64,000 nucleotides of DNA from Ailurus styani (taxonomy: Eukaryota; Chordata; Mammalia; Carnivora; Ailuridae). The notes beneath the pieces are model-generated. The model had not been told where the DNA came from. It did not search any database and was given only the letters and a program-made list of their open reading frames with translations. Made by a program: the position numbers and the translations under genes. The stretch's first letter is position 1. The number at the start of each line of letters is the position of its first letter. The stretch is taken from contig LNAC01000732.1 in NCBI GenBank assembly GCA_002007465.1, positions 1 to 64,000 on the forward strand, written 5' to 3'. This document shows, one piece after another, positions 11,440 to 21,693 of the stretch.

Positions 11440-14400
11440 CCCCTCAGCCCCAGTCTATCACACTGAATGCACACTGTTTGTCATGTCATCACCACTAAGG
11501 AAGGCATCAAACCTAGTGAGGGCTAGGGACTTGTCTGCTTTGCTCTCTCTTCCAGTACCATTGCCATTTGAAAAAGAAAATGAGTGAAAGAAAGAATGAA
11601 TGAATCTTTAGAGGGAGAGGTCAAGTGGGGAGGAGGATGGAATGTTTATCTTCTTTGATTGTGAGGAGTAACTGTGGCTGAATATGCTGTTGTCAAAAGT
11701 ACTCAGGCCTTTCCAAAGTACCTTTTAGATTCCTCTTGCCGTGGTTGGGTTTAAGGCAGCTGTACTAAATATAGAAGGCCCAGGATCCTAAATGACTTAT
11801 TTAATAACATTTCTCCCTTGTGCTCCAGACATTTCTTTAAAAAAAGAAATGGGTTTGAACAAATAAATCCCATTTTCATGGTAATAATTGCAGAGGCATC
11901 TGAAAGATAAAATGTGCCATTTTTATCATGTTTTTGAATAGATATAGCAGAGTCAGGATGATTTGTAAAAGATAGCAACATGTTCTGAAATGTATGCTAG
12001 GAGTGTCTTACAAATGTAAAATATCTACTGTAATTCCACTGTTTCCTCTTACAGATTTTAACATCTTACACATTTAGTGTCCAGAGCTGAAGACAAGGAG
12101 AGGAGATCCTCGGTTTGACATGGAAACCTCCATTTATGGAGACACTGCGATAAAGAATTTGCTTCTACAGCTGAAGTGTTAGGATATTTTACCAGTTTAT
12201 CTAGATTTCTGTGTGGCTGACTATGTATGCAGAGGGGGGAGGGTGATGGGCAGGATGTAGAAAGTGAGCCTGCAAATGGGAAGGAAGCCCCATGAGAGAA
12301 GATGGCATTAAATGACATCTTCCTATTCCAGAGCCGTGGTCAGCTAAGAGGACTGTACGGTAGAGTCACCAAGTGTATAAGCCCCGTCCTAGACCAATTC
12401 AATCACTATCTCTTGGAGTGGGACAGAGGCATCAGCACACTTTCAAATTCCTGAGGTAATTTCAAAGTCCAACCAAGCTCAAGAAATGCTCTTCCAGTGT
12501 CTTCGGTGCAGACACAGCTGTTTGGAATTGGAGGTCACAGCGGCTCATCTGAACAAGGCCAAGTATGTGCCTTCATGCTCTGCATGCTCCCCAGCAAACT
12601 TTCTGTTCCTTTGCATTTTCCCCTATTTCTCTTTCAGGATACATTTAATTTCTCATGCTAGCTTTCTTCATTGCTATTACCTTCTCTCCCTCCAAACAGT
12701 CCATGTGCAAATTATTTTTAACCAAAACCCCAACTTCATTTTTGCACATATATATCCTGTCCATATTTTTAACCCCAAAGCTTCCTTGTTGCTCCTTCCA
12801 CTCCAGCATCCCCCAGCACCGGGCGTTCCAGGTTCTATCACAAAGCCAGCTGTTTGAAAGCAAGCATCCAGGAGAGCACTTCTAATGATAAAAGAAGGAT
12901 GAAATGGCTTCAAATTTCCTTTACATCACCTGTTCTTTAAACCAATTAGAGTCACACTATCACAGCTGGGCCCTGCAAGCTACCAACACCTCTGAATTTT
13001 CTCAGATGCTATCTCTCCTTTTGCTTTTCTTCCCAAGGTTTAGCAGATACATAGATAGACTCTCCTGTCTTGCACCTCAGAAACAACAGGGTTATTTTTG
13101 CTTTGTCCAAGATGATTTGATGTAGCCATTATTAGCGCTGTTATACATCTAGAGAATAAAGGAGGTTGACTTTGTGAGATCATGGACTTTGCTTTATTAA
13201 ATTTGAATTTTATTAAATATATGATACCTGATTTCCAGTAAAAATGTTTAACTGTGGGCAAAGAAAAAGCACATTTGCTGTAATTTAGTTGTGCAATAAA
13301 TTGGCTGGCTTAATTTAATGATCAATTATTAATAAATTAGTAACAGATAAATAAATTCCATAGATTATCCCTAAGCTTCCTTTTAGCTAATAATGATAGC
13401 TTCTTCTCCCACTGAACATTTAATAGGAGCTGCTAACAAGTTGCAAAATTAGCAGATATAAGTTTCATTACCTTTTGATTTCCCTATCTGCCTTCTAATG
13501 AGAGATCTAATGAGCAAAGAAGTGGCCAAGAGGAGGCAGTGAAAGAGAAAATAAAAGCAAAAGGACTGAGACACACAGAACTAAATGTATTTCATTCCCT
13601 ACTCCCTATTTAAGATTCTCCTCTCTTTATTTTAAGACTTCGGCGTATGTCTACGTTAGCACTAGAGCACTAATACATGTCATGAACAAAGACAATCATG
13701 TTCAATACACTGAGGTACCTTAGGGAAAATAAAGATGATTTAAAGACACACAGCACAATTATATTCATTCCTATTTTATTTAGCCAGGGTGTTTGAGTAA
13801 ATATCAAAGTTAAGGCTCTTCAAATGACTCTTTTCGTCAATTTGGTACAAATGAGTTGATACAAATGTATCAACACACATTTATTTTTTCAAGATTCATC
13901 TTCCTGGCCAGTTTATCAATAGCATGTGAAAACTGCTATTATCACTCCATACTCATATCTTGCTTTTGCCTTCCCTACCTCCACATGATGTATCACCATA
14001 CTCACATAATTAACCTGCCACTGTTTTGAATGACTCTGTTGTATTTCCAAATATTGAACCCATCTTCAATAAAGGTTTATCATCTCACAGATTATTAAAG
14101 TCAATGAGTCTTGATATTGGAAAGCAGTTTTGAAAGGAAACATGATGTAAGATTATTAAATAAAAATAGCATGGCTTGACAATCCTGCTTTGTGTGTGAT
14201 TCTGGGTGAATTATATGCCTCTGAACCAAGGACAGCCTTGAAAGGCAGACCTTCCATTTCCTGGTGCCACCAGGGTTATGTGCTACTTGGCTGACTGAGC
14301 TATGGAGTTGAAGTGAACAACTTCATAGTCTTAGTTAAAGTTCTTTCCAAATTATTAATTCAAAGTTCTAAGAAAATGGTGACACTAAATCTAATGTGTA

Positions 14401-15685
14401 TCCATAATGCAAGAGTCCCCAGACCTTCAGCTTCTTCAAAATTATTATTATTATTATTTAAAAACATGTTTCTGAAAACCCAAACCAATTCACCCAATTC
14501 AGAAATATATTGATGTTAACTTACAAAGGCATAATATGATATTTGTGAAAAGCTGTCTTACACTGTAAAAAAATAAATAAGGGTAAAAGACATATTTGGG
14601 AGTCTAAATCCTTAGTCCTCATAAGAATATGATTCAATTTGAATGTAAAAAGCATAGTCACTCTTCTACACTGCTATCCTTTTTCCATACTTATTTTTAG
14701 AGCTAATACTTAAGTCACCCAGAAAGCAGGATGATTATTAATTATTTACTTATTTGGAGCCAAACCTTTTTAGTTTTCACTGAATTACTTATTTACAAAT
14801 GAAAAACAGTTCAGAAATCCCCAAATATTGACCTAGAACATAAACTGCACATCTTTTTCCTCTTACAAAGCTATTTTTAATATAAGCAATTATTAATGTA
14901 TTCATTTCCAAATGGAGGGAAAAAACACTGCTCTACAATTAATGTAGTGTTGGGTTCAGTATTTTTCCACTTCTGTTAAAAAGCAACAGACTGTCCAGCA
15001 CTCATAATGGAGAAGAAGTGAAGATGTGACATTCAATGTAGTCAAGAACACTTCTAGCACTAGGACAAGACCTTCTTCCTTTCTCTACAGTGGTTCTTTG
15101 CCCACCCAACATCCATTTCTCAGTGTTTTCATGTGTATGTTCACCCTTTATTATGAGGTAGCCCCTGTGCTTCAGGGGAGCTGATCTAACCTCCAGACCT
15201 GATTAGGTTCAAGGGACTCTTACCCTTTGTCACTGATGAACTCAATAATGCAGGACTAAGTAACTCAATTTCATGAAACATTCTTGGCTAAAGGGATTGG
15301 TGAAATAATTGGCAGGTAACCCATTATTGTCCAGTAAAACATAATTAGTTATTGCTTAGACCACTGAAAAAGAGATGTCTTTGCTTCTATTAGAGAACCA
15401 CTGGAAGAGATCATCACTTCTTCTCTGAACTTCAACTACATGAGGCTTCAACACAGCCCAGCCATGCCCTCCTGTCTGAGGATGAAGCTGCCACAGCAGG
15501 GAATGGTGGCTGATTCAAGGAAACAGGGCAGGAGTCCTGAGCAAACGAGGTCTGACTTCTGTCCCACACCTGAACTTTTTCCTTTAAATGAACAATACAT
15601 TTTCTGTATTTTGTTAGTTTGAATTTTCTTCCTTCCTATTATATGTAACCCCAAATACTTTTTTTTGACATGTCCAAGAATGTTT
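11440..15685. other. No gene; unique sequence
   Basis: Over 4 kb with few recognisable repeats. The open frames around 12486-12913 overlap one another on both strands, have no domain and no shared start logic, and are best taken as chance. The section 13140-13560 is AT-rich with many TAAT motifs. A TTA run is at 14443-14459. A weak MIR-like phrase is near 14180-14230. Confidence 0.55.
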
Positions 15686-15689
15686 TTTA

Positions 15690-15955
15690 CAGGACTCCTC
15701 CTAATACACAAATAGTGAAAAACAACCCAAATGTTCATGAACTATAGACTAGATAAACTATAAAATTCAAACAATGGAATATTATATGGCAATGAAACAG
15801 AACAAAGTATTGCAACATGAAACAACCAGCATAATTCTCACAGACAAAACCTGGAGTTAAAGAGGCCAAATACAATGGAGTCCACTTCCTGTAATTCCAT
15901 TTATATTAAGCCCAAACCAGACAAACTTAAGTCTGCAGAATAGTGGTTCCCTATA
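15690..15955 (+). mobile_element. Old L1 ORF2-end / 3' UTR fragment
   Basis: 'acaacccaaatgttcatgaactatagactagataaac' followed by ACAATGGAATATTATATGGC, 'catgaaacaacc' and 'acttcctgtaattccatttat' is the diverged end of L1 ORF2 (the region before CPSTDEW-type residues in frame) running into 3' UTR. Confidence 0.7.
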
Positions 15956-16071
15956 ACCCAAAATACTTTGACATATTCTTCGATCATAATCACAATACTC
16001 TTCAAGTATTACATCCCAGCTTTCTCCACACATTAAAAGGGCTGTCCCCTTACAACTGCCTATTTCTGTTT

Positions 16072-16338
16072 TTAACAGTTTTATTTCATTTTTCCCAGTA
16101 AGTCTTTTCTGCTTTACCTGGAATCAATCTAATTTCAAATATGTAAATTTACCAGGGATAGGAAAGGGAGGTGGGGTGTGGATATGAACACACATGAGTA
16201 TTTANTTAACAGTTTTATTTCATTTTTCCCAGTAAGTCTTTCCTGCTTTACCTGGAATCAATCTAATTTCAAATAGGTAAATTTACCAGGGATAGGAAAG
16301 GGAGGTGGGGTGTGGATATGAACACACATGAGTATTTA
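16072..16338. repeat. 133-bp direct duplication around a single N (16205)
   Basis: 16072-16204 and 16206-16338 are the same 133 bases; I see two substitutions (TCTTTTCTG/TCTTTCCTG and AAATATGTA/AAATAGGTA). The first copy ends exactly at the N and the second begins immediately after it. That arrangement is expected from two contig ends that overlap but were joined without merging. Confidence 0.93.
16205..16205. other. Single-N assembly join
   Basis: One ambiguous base between the two 133-bp copies. Confidence 0.97.
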
Positions 16339-16428
16339 TTTTCTACACATCTCAGTATAAAATGTTTCTATACTGTATGATGCCTAATATACTCAGAAGT
16401 TTCATAATTTAAAAAACAGTCTGGACTC

Positions 16429-16608
16429 TGGGGTGCCTGGGTGGCTCATCCGGTTAAGCCTCTGCCTTCGGCTCAGGTCATGATCCCAGGATCCTGGGAT
16501 CAAGCCCTGCATAGGTCTCCCTGCTCAGCGGAGAGCCTGCTTCTCCCTCTCCCGCCCTCTCTCTCCCTCTCAAATAAAAAAAAAATATTTAAAAACAAAC
16601 GAACAAAC
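16429..16608 (+). mobile_element. CAN-SINE with 18-bp target duplication
   Basis: Head GGGTGCCTGGGTGGCTCATC, GGTCATGATCCCAGGATCCT centre, CTCAGCGGAGAGCCTGCTTC and an A-rich tail. The perfect direct repeat AAAAAACAGTCTGGACTC lies at 16411-16428 and 16609-16626. Confidence 0.95.
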
Positions 16609-16935
16609 AAAAAACAGTCTGGACTCAAAAAAAAAAAAAAACCCACAACAAAAACACCTCATGATAAGAATTAGTTTCTAAAATACCAGTGGCCTTCTAA
16701 ACTACTATAGCTCAACATCTAGATTATGGTAAATGCAGAAGCTCGCACTGTCAGAGGCATTAAAAAAAAAACAGTCTCTTAAACTAGAGATTCTGGACTC
16801 AGAAGGTCTGGGATGTATTTAAGATAGATGAGTATATCTTTGACAAAGTTGAGAACCAGGAGTGGTGTTTATTAAAGTACCAAAAGAAACGTTGTGTGCT
16901 TACTGTTATTTTAAAAATATTTTGTATACGTTTCC

Positions 16936-18213
16936 AGGCCCCCACCTCCCATGGTGGGAGACCTGGGTTAGGTCTTGGCCTTCTCTCTCCCACTGGGGGC
17001 GAAGGCGATGGGCTAGGAGGGCTGGAGGCTTGCTGGGTTTCCAAGGCCCTCCTGGCAGGTCAGAATCAGGCTGAGATGTGGAGGATTCACCCGTGCCCTC
17101 CCATATGAGTCCTGAGGCAGATTTTTATACTGTGAACCTCAGGTTAGAATGGGGCTAGGTGCCCCAAGGTGGCCTTGAGACCTGGGAGCAGAAGAGCAAC
17201 TCTGAGGGGTCCTCCCCCAACCCTGTGCTGTCCCACTAGAGGCTGTGAAGCTGTCAAGATGAAACTGGAGCAAATCCCTAGGGAGTCCCAGAATATCAAA
17301 GTTCTGCAGAAAGACCTGGAGCAATTTGCCAAGCTCCTGAAGCAGAAAAGGATCACCCTGAAATATACTCAGGCCAATATGGGGCTCACGGTGAGTGTTC
17401 TCTTTTGGAAGGTGTTCGGGCAAATGACCATTTGCAGTTTCGAGGCTCTGCAGCTCAGTTTCAAGAACATGTGTAAGCTGGGGCCCCTGCTGCAGAAGTG
17501 AGTGGAGGAAGCTGACAAAGATGAAAATCTACAGGAGATATGCAAAACAGAGACCCTCATGCAGGCCCAAAAGAGAAAGTGAACAAGTCTGGAGAACCCA
17601 GTGAGAGGCAACCCAGAGAACATGTGTCTGCAGTGCCTGAAACCCATCCTACAGCCGATCAATGACATGGCCCCACAGCTCAGGCGTCAGAGGGATGTGG
17701 TTCAATGGTGGTTCTGCAATCGTCCCCAGAAGGGCAAAGGATCAAATGCAAGGAGAGATTTTGAAGCTGCTGGGTCCCCTTTCTCAGGGGCACCGTATAC
17801 CTTCTCCTGGCACCAGGGCCCCATTTTGGTAGTCCAGGCTATGGAGGCCCTCATTTCACTAAGATGTACCTCTCAGTCCCTTTTCTGGAGGGTGAAGACT
17901 TTCCCTCTGTGTCTGGCACCACTCTGGGCTCTCCCATGCATTCAAACCCAGGTGCTGGCCCTTCCCAGGAAACAGGGTAGAGGTGGGGGGTTGCGGAAGA
18001 AAGGGGAGATCTAAGGAAAGAGAACCTGGGATTTGTACCTGGCTTTGGGATTAAGTTCTCATCCCCCAAGAAAGGATTTAGGAACACAATGGGTATGGGG
18101 GCAGGGAGTTTGGGGGAACTGGTTGGAAGATGAAGTTCAAGGATGTTCTTGTTTTTAATCCCCACATCACTCATCACTTTGTTCTTAAATAAAGAAGTCT
18201 GTGTCACAGTAGG
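16936..18213 (+). pseudogene. POU5F1: POU5F1 (OCT4) processed pseudogene
   Basis: This is an intronless, decayed copy of the gene for OCT4, a POU-homeodomain transcription factor of pluripotent cells. A short leader precedes an ATG at 16951 aligned to the OCT4 start. The N-terminal Gly/Pro-rich part is shortened, with FQGPPG at about 17040. The POU-specific region (about 17259-17500) still reads [18 protein letters not shown] and [12 protein letters not shown]. The homeodomain keeps WFCNR at 17709-17723, but the next Arg is Pro. The C-terminal coding end and 3' UTR follow without any intron, up to AATAAA at 18188. Lesions: TAG replaces codon 7 (16969-16971), TGA replaces the Trp of the WVEEAD segment (17499-17501), TGA replaces an Arg of the RKRKR cluster (17580-17582), stops lie between 17160 and 17260, about one base is lost near 17800, and the normal stop after MHSN is gone. 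It is a retrocopy and not functional as OCT4. I could not identify target duplications. Confidence 0.95.
18188..18193 (+). other. AATAAA polyadenylation signal of the POU5F1 retrocopy
   Basis: TTAAATAAAGAAGTCTGTGT matches the end of the OCT4 3' UTR, about 15-20 bases before the expected cleavage site. No long poly-A remains downstream; only GGGGGAAAAGG is seen. Confidence 0.8.
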
Positions 18214-18221
18214 TGGGGGAA

Positions 18222-18436
18222 AAGGTATATTAGACTTAGGAATAGAAACCTGAGTAATGGCAATAAAAGGCTACTTGAAAGTTTACCTGAATGCAGGTAT
18301 TTAATGAAAGATGACATGATGGGGAANGAAGGTATATTAGACTTAGGAATAGAAACCTGAGTAATGGCAATAACAAAAGGCTACTTGAAAGTTTACCTGA
18401 ATGCAGGTATTTAATGAAAGATGACATGATGGGGAA
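18222..18436. repeat. 105/108-bp direct duplication around a single N (18327)
   Basis: 18222-18326 recurs at 18329-18436. The only difference I see is a 3-base insertion in the second copy (CAATAAAAGG against CAATAACAAAAGG). The first copy ends at the N. This again looks like an unmerged contig overlap. Confidence 0.92.
18327..18327. other. Single-N assembly join
   Basis: One ambiguous base separating the two 105/108-bp copies. Confidence 0.97.
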
Positions 18437-18880
18437 AACACTTACTTCCCACATATATCATAGAACAGAGAACAAGACAATCCTGAAAATTACATTTGAT
18501 TTGAGACAAGATGACTATAGACTTTCTCAATTAACCATGCCACCAGGCTAAAAGACACTACTAGGGAACATAGAGCTCCAAAAACATCAGATCCTAGCAG
18601 AAAGTTAAGAATACATTAAAGTTCCAAGAAAGTTTAAAAAAAAAATACCTGGTAATATAATTAATAGTAGAATACTGTATAAACTTCAGTAATTGTCACA
18701 TTTTGTTGAAGCAATATATTAAATCTTGCCCCAAAATTATTTTACCCATTGTAGAGAGGACATTTCATTTTAACTATTGCTTTACATAAGAATTATTCTT
18801 TTTAAAAAATTGCATTTAAATACAGATGCTTATATCCTGCCTCTTACTCATCTACCAGTTATCCTATGAGACAATGTAAA
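18437..18880. other. No gene; unique AT-rich sequence
   Basis: No repeat, open frame of note or regulatory motif recognised. Confidence 0.6.
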
Positions 18881-18884
18881 AACT

Positions 18885-19080
18885 CTGGCTTTGATATTAA
18901 TTAGTTATGTGATCTTGGGCAAGTATCTTAATTTTGGTATGCCTCAATTTTCCTATCTATGCATTGGGGATAATAGTACCTGCTTATGAAGAGACTATCG
19001 AGTGTATTACATTAGATAGCTTTTGCAAAGTATTTACATAATGTCTAGTACATGGCAAAAATCCAAGAAAGTTAAACTGT
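18885..19080 (+). mobile_element. MIR
   Basis: 'ttagttatgtgatcttgggcaagtatcttaattttggtatgcctcaattttcctatctatgcattggggataatagtacctgc' follows the MIR core ('gtgaccttgggcaagttacttaacctct...cctcagtttcctcatctgtaaaatggggataata') in order. The left edge of the large duplicated block (19047) falls inside this element. Confidence 0.88.
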
Positions 19081-19414
19081 GGCCATTACTATTAATGTTT
19101 TCTCTCTAAGTTGGCAGCAGCATACAACCTGTAGCTGCTACAGAGAAGGTAAGTGCAGGGACTCACAAAGAACTGAGAAACTATCCAGGAAGAAAACACC
19201 CTTTCTAAAACTGTACTTCTAGTTCTAGCATATAACCCATGGCTGCCTTGATAAGCAGAAAAATTTTCTCTACTCCTTCAATGCTATTTGATATTTCAAA
19301 ATAAATTAGGAAAGAGAATCAGAAGCAAATCAAACCAATTATAAAATTAAATGTGCTTTTCCGTGATTTGCCCAGGCCCCTCCCACAAACACTAGATATT
19401 CTAATATGTTCCCC

Positions 19415-19628
19415 TAGGAGAGTGTTTCATAAACCATGGTCCTATACCACTAATATTAGAATCACCCCAGGTGAGGCGACTTATTAAAATGCAAATTATT
19501 TGGTTCCCAGCCCAGAATGAAGGAAGAAATGTAGTGGTGAGTGGGGAGAGGTTCTGAGAACCTTCAATTTTTGCAGTCACCTGAAGTAAATTTTTATGTA
19601 CACTTAGATGTGCAAAATAATAATCTAG
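19415..19628 (+). mobile_element. MER5-like hAT fragment (first copy)
   Basis: 'cataaaccatggtcctataccactaatattagaatcacc...cttattaaaatgcaaatta' matches the start of MER5A; the second half is diverged. The duplicate is at about 22062-22275. Confidence 0.65.
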
Positions 19629-19790
19629 GGCATTGGTTGTCAAGTGTGATTCAAACTACTAGCATTAGCATCACCTAGGAACTTGTGGGATATACAAAGT
19701 CTCAGGCCACACCCCAGACCTGCAGAATCAAACCTGGGCATGTGCCATCTAGGTGATTCTGATACATGCAAAAGTTTGAGAACTACTGCT
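19629..19790 (+). mobile_element. MER5A-type hAT-Charlie element
   Basis: 'cattggttgtcaagtgtgattcaaactactagcattagcatcacctaggaac' to GGTGATTCTGATACATGCAA and GTTTGAGAACTACTG spans the whole nonautonomous element, including its inverted ends. The duplicate is at about 22276-22437. Confidence 0.88.
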
Positions 19791-19800
19791 TTAGAGTTTG

Positions 19801-20011
19801 CTATTCAAAGTGTGGTCCAAGAAGCAATGCTTAGGCATCACCTGGGAGCTTATTAGAAATCAGAAATTTGGGATTGCGATACCATCAGCTTTGTTCTTTC
19901 CCAAGATTGCTTTGGCTATTTGGGGCTTCACCTCAGTCCACATAAACCAGATTTTAAAATTTTAAACTATGGCCAGATTATTTCTATGCACATTAAAATC
20001 TGAGAAATGCT
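19801..20011 (+). mobile_element. MER5-like element holding a small L1 piece
   Basis: Starts TTCAAAGTGTGGTCCAAGAA and ends near AATCTGAGAAATGCTG. The middle (about 19874-19927, TCAGCTTTGTTCTTTCCCAA and then GATTGCTTTGGCTATTTGGG) is not MER5 sequence but resembles antisense L1 ORF2. The duplicate is at about 22448-22658. Confidence 0.65.
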
Positions 20012-20228
20012 GGGCTACGTCAGTGTTTTTCAAACTTCTATGAAAGTAAAAATATAACTTTCTAAGCTCTTTCCCTAGAGATTCTGACTTTGAGGGTCTG
20101 GAATGACTTTAAAATTTTATATATATTAACATGAATCCTAGGCAATTAATGTTATCAGCAAAGTTTAGGAAATACGGCTTTGAAGACAAATTCCTGGGTA
20201 CCACCTAAGTTATGGTTCATTGCTCTAT

Positions 20229-20455
20229 ATCAGGTTCTCAATTTTGGCATGATAAATGTTATGGGCCAGATAATTCTTTGTTGCAAGGGCTGTTGTTGTG
20301 TGCAGTGTAGGGTATCCAACAATGTCTTTGGTCTCTCCCCACTAGATGTCAGTAGCAGCCTCTCCATTTATGACAATTAAAAATATCTCCAAACATTGAC
20401 AAATGTCCCCTATGGGAAAAAAATCCCCCCATTCTCCATTGAGAGCCACCACTCT
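20229..20455 (+). mobile_element. Nonautonomous hAT-like DNA transposon
   Basis: CAGGTTCTCAATTTTGGCAT at the start pairs with TTGAGAGCCACCACTC at the end as degenerate terminal inverted repeats. Inside, 'ggccagataattctttgttg', 'ctccccactagatgtcagtagcagcc' and 'aatatctccaaacattgacaaatgtcccc' are familiar from a common mammalian hAT family whose exact name I am not certain of. Duplicate at about 22876-23099. Confidence 0.7.
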
Positions 20456-20467
20456 AGAAGGCAACTG

Positions 20468-20955
20468 TTATAGTTCTCTATTATTTTATGACACACTACT
20501 CTGAAGCTTAGGAGCTTAAAACCATAACCATGTGGTTTTTCTCAAAAGCCAAGCGTTCAGGACAGGGTTGGCTGAGTGGTGGTTCTTTTGCTTCATGTGG
20601 CATCATCCCACGATATTCCCTTGGTTGCCTTCTATTAGCAGCTGAACTGGAAGATCTTTAAAAACCTAACATCTGGTCATTTAGAGCTTTCTCTGTCCAT
20701 GTGATGGCTCAGCATTTGGCAGCCCAACCCAAGGTTCTTTGAAACATGGTGGACGTTTTCCCAAGAGAGAAAGCAGATGTTTCTAGGGCTCTTAATGGCT
20801 AGGCATGGAATTGTCACAGTGTCATTCCCTCCATGTTTTATGGATTAAAGTGAATTGCAAAGGCAGTCCAGATTCAAGGGGAGGCACGTGGACCATACAT
20901 ACTCATAGGATGGGAGGGGTTAATAGCAGTCACCTTTGGAGACTATTTACCACAG
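20468..20955. mobile_element. Possible ancient interspersed repeat, family uncertain
   Basis: 'gttctctattattttatgacacactactctgaagc...ttaaaaccataaccatg' through 'cagattcaaggggaggcacgtgg' and 'ctttggagactatttaccacag' resembles a widespread old mammalian repeat of LTR or DNA type. I cannot name it. Second copy at about 23115-23599. Confidence 0.4.
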
Positions 20956-21084
20956 TGAGTTTTGCAGGTACAGTCCACTTTAAGATCAGAAATTGCTATA
21001 TCATGTGTTTTTTTTAACACATCTCTAGTATATTTATCTAAAATAGTGAGAATTCAATATAAAATTGTCCCACAGCATTTTTTA

Positions 21085-21396
21085 AAACAAATATTAGTTG
21101 CAGTATAATTAACATACAGTGTTATATTAGTTTCAAGTGTATGATGTAGTAATTCAACAATTCCAGGTATTACTCAGTGCTCATCAAGATTAGTGTACTC
21201 TTAATCCCCATCATCTATTGCATCCATCCCAACCTCCACCACTGTCCCTTTGGTAACCACTGGTTTGTTCTCTAAAGCTAAGAGTCTTGCTTTTTGGTTT
21301 GTCTCTTTTTTTTTCCTCCTTTATTTATTTCTTTTGTTTCTTAAATTCCACATATGAGTGAAATCATATGGTGTTTGTCTTCTCTGACTTATTTCA
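21085..21396 (-). mobile_element. L1 3' region, cut by the N join
   Basis: Same sequence as the start of the L1 at 23730-24545, ending abruptly at the N at 21397. Confidence 0.8.
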
Positions 21397-21397
21397 N
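21397..21397. other. Single-N assembly join
   Basis: Ends the first copy of the 2.35-kb block; the following bases restart earlier in the same L1. Confidence 0.97.
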
Positions 21398-21692
21398 GAT
21401 CTATTGCATCCATCCCCACCTCCACCACTGTCCCTTTGGTAACGACTGGTTTGTTCTCTAAAGCTAAGAGTCTTGCTTTTTGGTTTGTCTCTTTTTTTTT
21501 CTCCTTTGTTTATTTGTTTTGTTTCTTAAATTCCATATATGAGTGAAATCATATGGTGTTTGTCTTCTCTGACTTATTTCACTTGGCATTATACTCTCTA
21601 GATCTATCCATGCTGTTGCAAATGGCAAGATTTCATTCTTTTTGGTGGCTGAATAATAATCCATTATATATTCCACATCTTCTTTATCTATT
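21398..21692 (-). repeat. 295-bp third copy of the L1 segment between two Ns
   Basis: 21399-21692 matches 23859-24153, and its first part also matches 21213-21396. It differs from both at several places where they agree with each other (CATCCCCACC against CATCCCAACC, GTAACGACTGG against GTAACCACTGG, TTTGTTTATTTGTTTTG against TTTATTTATTTCTTTTG). It sits between Ns at 21397 and 21693, so it looks like a small separate contig. Confidence 0.92.
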
Positions 21693-21693
21693 N
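21693..21693. other. Single-N assembly join
   Basis: Separates the 295-bp piece from the second copy of the 2.35-kb block. Confidence 0.97.

Larger units (their letters stand above)
19047..21396. repeat. 2.35-kb block, first copy (recurs at 21694-24042)
   Basis: 19047 aligns to 21694 (offset 2647) and 21396 aligns to 24042. I count about nine substitutions and three small indels by eye over 2.35 kb, for example GCTATTCAAAG/GCTCTTCAAAG, TTATGGTTC/TTATGATTC and GCAGGTACAG/GCAGGCACAG. Same orientation. The copy ends at an N (21397). The block contains MER5-like elements, another hAT element and the 3' end of a minus-strand L1. Confidence 0.96.

Noticed and set aside
12486..12913. Cluster of overlapping open frames on both strands
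   Set aside because: Four frames share the same DNA without any domain, typical of chance in a stretch with few stops.
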